From Myxococcales bacterium (lineage in GTDB: Bacteria; Myxococcota_A; Polyangia; Haliangiales; Haliangiaceae): 64,000 bases of DNA. Below are positions 61,365 through 64,000 of the stretch, piece after piece. The notes beneath the pieces were generated by a model. The model searched no databases. It saw only the letters and a list, made by a program, of their open reading frames with translations, and was not told the origin of the DNA. The first letter of the stretch is position 1. Every line of letters begins with the position of its first letter. Location of the stretch: contig JAEUJY010000072.1 in NCBI GenBank assembly GCA_016794525.1, positions 1 to 64,000 of the forward strand, read 5' to 3'. Made by a program: the position numbers and the translations under genes.

Positions 61365-62870
61365 ATGCTCGCTCTGCGCGGGATCGTCTCGTTCGTCGTG
61401 GCCCTTGCCAGCGTCGCCGGCGCGCGCGTCGCGGTCGCCGACACCTCGTGCGCCGCCTTCCGCAAGGAGCAGCGCGTCGACGCGAAGAAGGATGGCGGCT
61501 GGGTCAGGTCGACGGTCGTCCGCTGCGATCCGCGCAAGGGCTACCTGATCCACTTCGACGGCTACGGGTCGGCCAACGACGCGTGGCTGTCCGACGCCGA
61601 CATCCGCGCGGCGGGCACCGCGCCGGCGCCGCCGCCCACCGCCGCGCCCGGCTACCGATCGAACGACTACGTCTACGTCCAGCGCGCGTCGGACCCCGCG
61701 CCGTTCGTGGCGAAGCTGTGGAACGCCGGCCCGACGACGTGGAGCATCATGCTCGGCAGCGGTGAGAGCCGCATCGAGCCCGGCGACATCAAGGGCAAGT
61801 GGGACCCCGCGTCGATGAAGTACAAGGTCGGGCAGAAGGTCCGCTACGTCGCCGGCGGCTTCTACCCCGCGACGATCCGCGCGATCGAGGCCGGCGGCTA
61901 CCGCGCCGACATCACCGGCGGCGTGACCGACACCAACGTCTTGCCCGAGGCGTCGTTCGTCGACGACTGGCGCTACGAGGCGTTCGAGCAGGCCTTGGCG
62001 CCGGTGCGTCAGCTCAAGGACATGAAGCTCGAGTGGGCCGAGGCGTTCGATCGCGATCGGTCGGTGGGGCTCCAGCCTCCCCACGAGACCGCCGTCGACG
62101 CGGTCCCCGAGTTCGAGAAGGTCCTCGCGGCCTACGCGCAGGTGGACCGCACGCTCGAGCAGGAGTTCACCGACCTGCCGCCGTTGCTCGCGGCCGACTG
62201 CCGCTTCTGCCCGCGCCGGCTGGCCGACGTGGTCGCGCGCCACAAGCAGATCTTCGAGCGCGCGGTGCCGCTGGATCCCGCGTCGGCGGTCGAGGAGTTC
62301 CTGCGCAACATGCAGCCGAGCGAGGACTGGTACCTGAACGACTACCGGCCGTGCGACGAGTGCGACGTGCTGTCGGCGAAGGACCCGAGCAAGAAGGCCC
62401 ACGAGGTGCTGGTCAAGCGCATCGGTCAGCAGGTGGCGTACGCGCGGGCGCTGGGCATCCCGCCCCGCGCCGACCTGCCGGCGCTCGACGCCAAGATCGC
62501 CGCGTACATCACCACGTGGGACGGCATGGTCCGCGCGAAGGCGCCGATGCTCGACAGCTTCGCGAAGGAGGGCACCTCGCTCAAGGGCAAGGACGCCAAG
62601 CTGATCGGCCCCGCGAAGGCGTACCTCGCCGCGACGTACCCGACCGCGAGGTGCAAGCTGATCGGCAGCGAGAAGCACGGCTGGCGCGCCCACGGCGACG
62701 GCGACGATCACGTCGGCCGCTACAAGTACGTGGCGTTCGACTGCACCGATCCGGACTACCGCTACCCGTTCGCGGTCGCGGTGGCGGTCGAGCAGGCGCA
62801 CCTCGGCTTCGGCAAGTACACGCCCGGCGGTCAGGGGGCGTGGCACATCGAGTCGTACTACCGGCGGTGA
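61365..62870 (+). CDS. Secreted protein with Tudor/agenet-like N-terminal modules
   Basis: ATG 61365 follows GGAGG. The signal is MLALRGIVSFVVALASVAGA (cleavage near VAVA). Residues of about 40-85 (GWVRSTVVRCDPRKGYLIHF and the DGYGSANDAWL loop) and about 95-190 (YVQRASDPAPFVAKLWNAGP, KYKVGQKVRYVAGGFYPATI) resemble Tudor/agenet/chromo-like beta-barrels, in which a W(V/D)-x-(A/S)-x-(V/I) strand is common. The following part is mainly helical, with Cys pairs (ADCRFCPRRL, RPCDECDVL). It is exported; a peptide- or polymer-binding role is possible. Confidence 0.75.
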   Translation: MLALRGIVSFVVALASVAGARVAVADTSCAAFRKEQRVDAKKDGGWVRSTVVRCDPRKGYLIHFDGYGSANDAWLSDADIRAAGTAPAPPPTAAPGYRSNDYVYVQRASDPAPFVAKLWNAGPTTWSIMLGSGESRIEPGDIKGKWDPASMKYKVGQKVRYVAGGFYPATIRAIEAGGYRADITGGVTDTNVLPEASFVDDWRYEAFEQALAPVRQLKDMKLEWAEAFDRDRSVGLQPPHETAVDAVPEFEKVLAAYAQVDRTLEQEFTDLPPLLAADCRFCPRRLADVVARHKQIFERAVPLDPASAVEEFLRNMQPSEDWYLNDYRPCDECDVLSAKDPSKKAHEVLVKRIGQQVAYARALGIPPRADLPALDAKIAAYITTWDGMVRAKAPMLDSFAKEGTSLKGKDAKLIGPAKAYLAATYPTARCKLIGSEKHGWRAHGDGDDHVGRYKYVAFDCTDPDYRYPFAVAVAVEQAHLGFGKYTPGGQGAWHIESYYRR

Positions 62871-62960
62871 GCGCGCCCAGCGCTGAGGTCGCGGCGATCG
62901 TGCGCGCGACGGCGCTCGGTGCGCGCCGCCGCCCCGCCCACGCGGCGCGGCCAGCGAGCG

Positions 62961-63227
62961 TCAGCGCCCAGGGCGTGCGGCCCCGCGCCTCACCACCATG
63001 CGGTACACGGCGAGCAGGGTGACCGCGCCGATCACCGCGGCGATGAAGCCGGCGGGCTCGCCGGCGCGGTACCAGCCGGCGCTGCGGCCGACCATGCCCG
63101 CGATCATCGAGCCTGCGACGCCGATGAGCGCGGTGACGATGAAGCCGCCAGGGTCGCTGCCCGGCATGAGCAACTTGGCGATCGCGCCGATGACGAGTCC
63201 GATAACCAGCATCCAGATGATGTCCAT
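62961..63227 (-). CDS. GlsB/YeaQ/YmgE-family stress-associated membrane protein
   Basis: ATG 63227 follows GGAG. The 88-residue product fits the GlsB/YeaQ/YmgE (transglycosylase-associated) family: three hydrophobic segments and the phrase LVIGLVIGAIAKLLMPGSDP, then GGFIVTALIGVAGSMIAGMV and IAAVIGAVTLLAVYRMVVRR. Family members are small inner-membrane proteins linked to stress responses. An earlier in-frame ATG would add 43 unlikely residues. Confidence 0.88.
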   Translation of the reverse strand: MDIIWMLVIGLVIGAIAKLLMPGSDPGGFIVTALIGVAGSMIAGMVGRSAGWYRAGEPAGFIAAVIGAVTLLAVYRMVVRRGAARPGR

Positions 63228-63300
63228 GACGCCACTCCTCCGTTGTTGACGTCCGCTACTGCGAGCGTCGTGCCAGACATCTCCAGACACTGGGTGCGCG

Positions 63301-63981
63301 CTAGACGTCCACGCCCACCAGGCGCCAGGCCTCGGCGAGGCGGTCGCGCCAGCCATCCTCGATGATCGCGGCGTGCGCGACGATCAGGCGCTTGGCGGGG
63401 CGATCGAGGATCGCGCGGACGGCGCGCGCGGCGGCGGCCTTGTCGGCGACGCGCTTCTTGACGTCGGGCGGGACCCGCACGCGCTGGTAGCAGCCGGTGA
63501 CGCGCGCGGCCCAGCGCCACGTCCAGTGGTCGTCGGCGTCGGCGGTGAGCACCAGGTCGGCGCCCAGCAGCGTCTGGGTGGGCCGGTGGTAGAGCACGGT
63601 CTCGTCGAGGAACGGCACGCCGGTGAGCGGCAGCGCCTCGACCTCGGGGAGGTGCGCGCCGAACGCCGCGTCGGCGATGTCGACGTCGATGCGCAGGGCG
63701 GGGTTCTTGGACGCCGCGGACGCCGGGCCGATCACCCGCGCGTCGGGGAAGCACGCCGCGGCTGCGGGCGTGCCGAGGTGGTGGAAGCCGTTGGGGATCA
63801 CCAGCCAGCGCACCGGTCCCAGCGCGCGGAGCTCGGCCGCCCGCGCGTCGGTGGGCGGCGCCGGGCTGTGGATCAGCAGGCCGCCGTCGTCGAGGCGGAC
63901 GACGGTCGTGCGCGCGCGCAGGCGCACGCCGCTGAACCACACCGGCCGCTCCGTCGCCCAGATGCGATCGGGGACGACCAC
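63301..63981 (-). CDS. DUF4336 (metallo-beta-lactamase-like) protein, 5' end near the window edge
   Basis: The start is uncertain. GTG 63981 is the last in-frame start in the window, but the frame stays open to 64000 (ALTVVVPDRIWATERP), so the gene may begin beyond the window. Phrases IWATERPVWFSGVRL, TTVVRLDDGGLLIHSPAPPT and WLVIPNGFHHLGTPAAAA match DUF4336, a branch of the metallo-beta-lactamase fold with an altered metal site (HHLG in place of HxHxDH). The product would be soluble, 226 residues as annotated. The enzyme activity, if any, is unknown. Confidence 0.82.
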   Translation of the reverse strand: MVVPDRIWATERPVWFSGVRLRARTTVVRLDDGGLLIHSPAPPTDARAAELRALGPVRWLVIPNGFHHLGTPAAAACFPDARVIGPASAASKNPALRIDVDIADAAFGAHLPEVEALPLTGVPFLDETVLYHRPTQTLLGADLVLTADADDHWTWRWAARVTGCYQRVRVPPDVKKRVADKAAAARAVRAILDRPAKRLIVAHAAIIEDGWRDRLAEAWRLVGVDV

Positions 63982-64000
63982 CGTGAGCGCGCGGTCAGCC

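Overview
The window reads as chromosomal DNA of a myxobacterium-like organism (Myxococcota, formerly Deltaproteobacteria). The evidence is very high GC with strong G/C bias at codon third positions, many predicted lipoproteins of unknown function, a serine/threonine kinase fused to a beta-propeller, an FHA-type sigma-54 activator, an AgmX/PglI-type C-terminal domain, and a secreted M36 protease ending in a MYXO-CTERM-like tail. No rRNA, tRNA, CRISPR array or replication origin was recognised.

Layout. Positions 1-2115: the right end of an IS21-family element has cut off a copy of a gene whose intact paralogue lies at 1552-2115, with a lipoprotein gene between them. 2184-6730: a small protein, a WGR/LRR/pentapeptide fusion, a start-less gene remnant and a papain-like peptidase with unusual codon use. 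7220-15640: a membrane ClpP-like protein without its catalytic residues, small hypotheticals, a YARHG-type secreted protein, an IPT/TIG lipoprotein broken by an amber codon, and an NAD(P)-binding oxidoreductase. 15695-30659: mostly hypothetical membrane, secreted and lipoproteins, a translationally coupled LRR/duplicated-domain pair, a TPR protein, a degenerate FHA protein, a 23-codon micro-ORF wedged between two genes by ATGA overlaps, and the AgmX-domain lipoprotein. 30828-41867: envelope genes, including a PA2779/PA2778-like pair, an OmpA-like lipoprotein, a universal stress protein, a serine hydrolase, a DUF1801 protein and an ankyrin protein. 41958-50328: the 1.9-kilocodon M36 protease with PKD-like repeats, a DUF2200 protein and a BTRD1-repeat serine hydrolase. 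50530-64000: secreted proteins, a sigma-54 activator with FHA, a pseudokinase-kinase-propeller protein, small envelope proteins, a GlsB/YeaQ-type membrane protein and a DUF4336 protein running to the window edge.

Genes are mostly single units facing either way. Coupled pairs are recognisable by GTGA or ATGA overlaps (9898, 17917, 26319/26251, 31556). No single pathway is encoded. The common theme is the cell envelope and extracellular space plus signalling: about 20 signal-peptide or lipobox proteins, two serine hydrolases, three papain- or metallo-type peptidases, and kinase, FHA and sigma-54 modules.

Two window-wide patterns stand out. At least 17 genes have a TANNNT hexamer 4-9 nt upstream of the start codon, which suggests leaderless transcription from tightly placed -10 elements. 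Intergenic regions carry gene fossils and dispersed repeats: a 73-bp repeat at 7041 and 11997, an 18-bp family, a fossil of the 25679 gene at 19612, a duplicated 5' region of the sigma-54 gene at 51799, and a nonsense-containing remnant at 50362.
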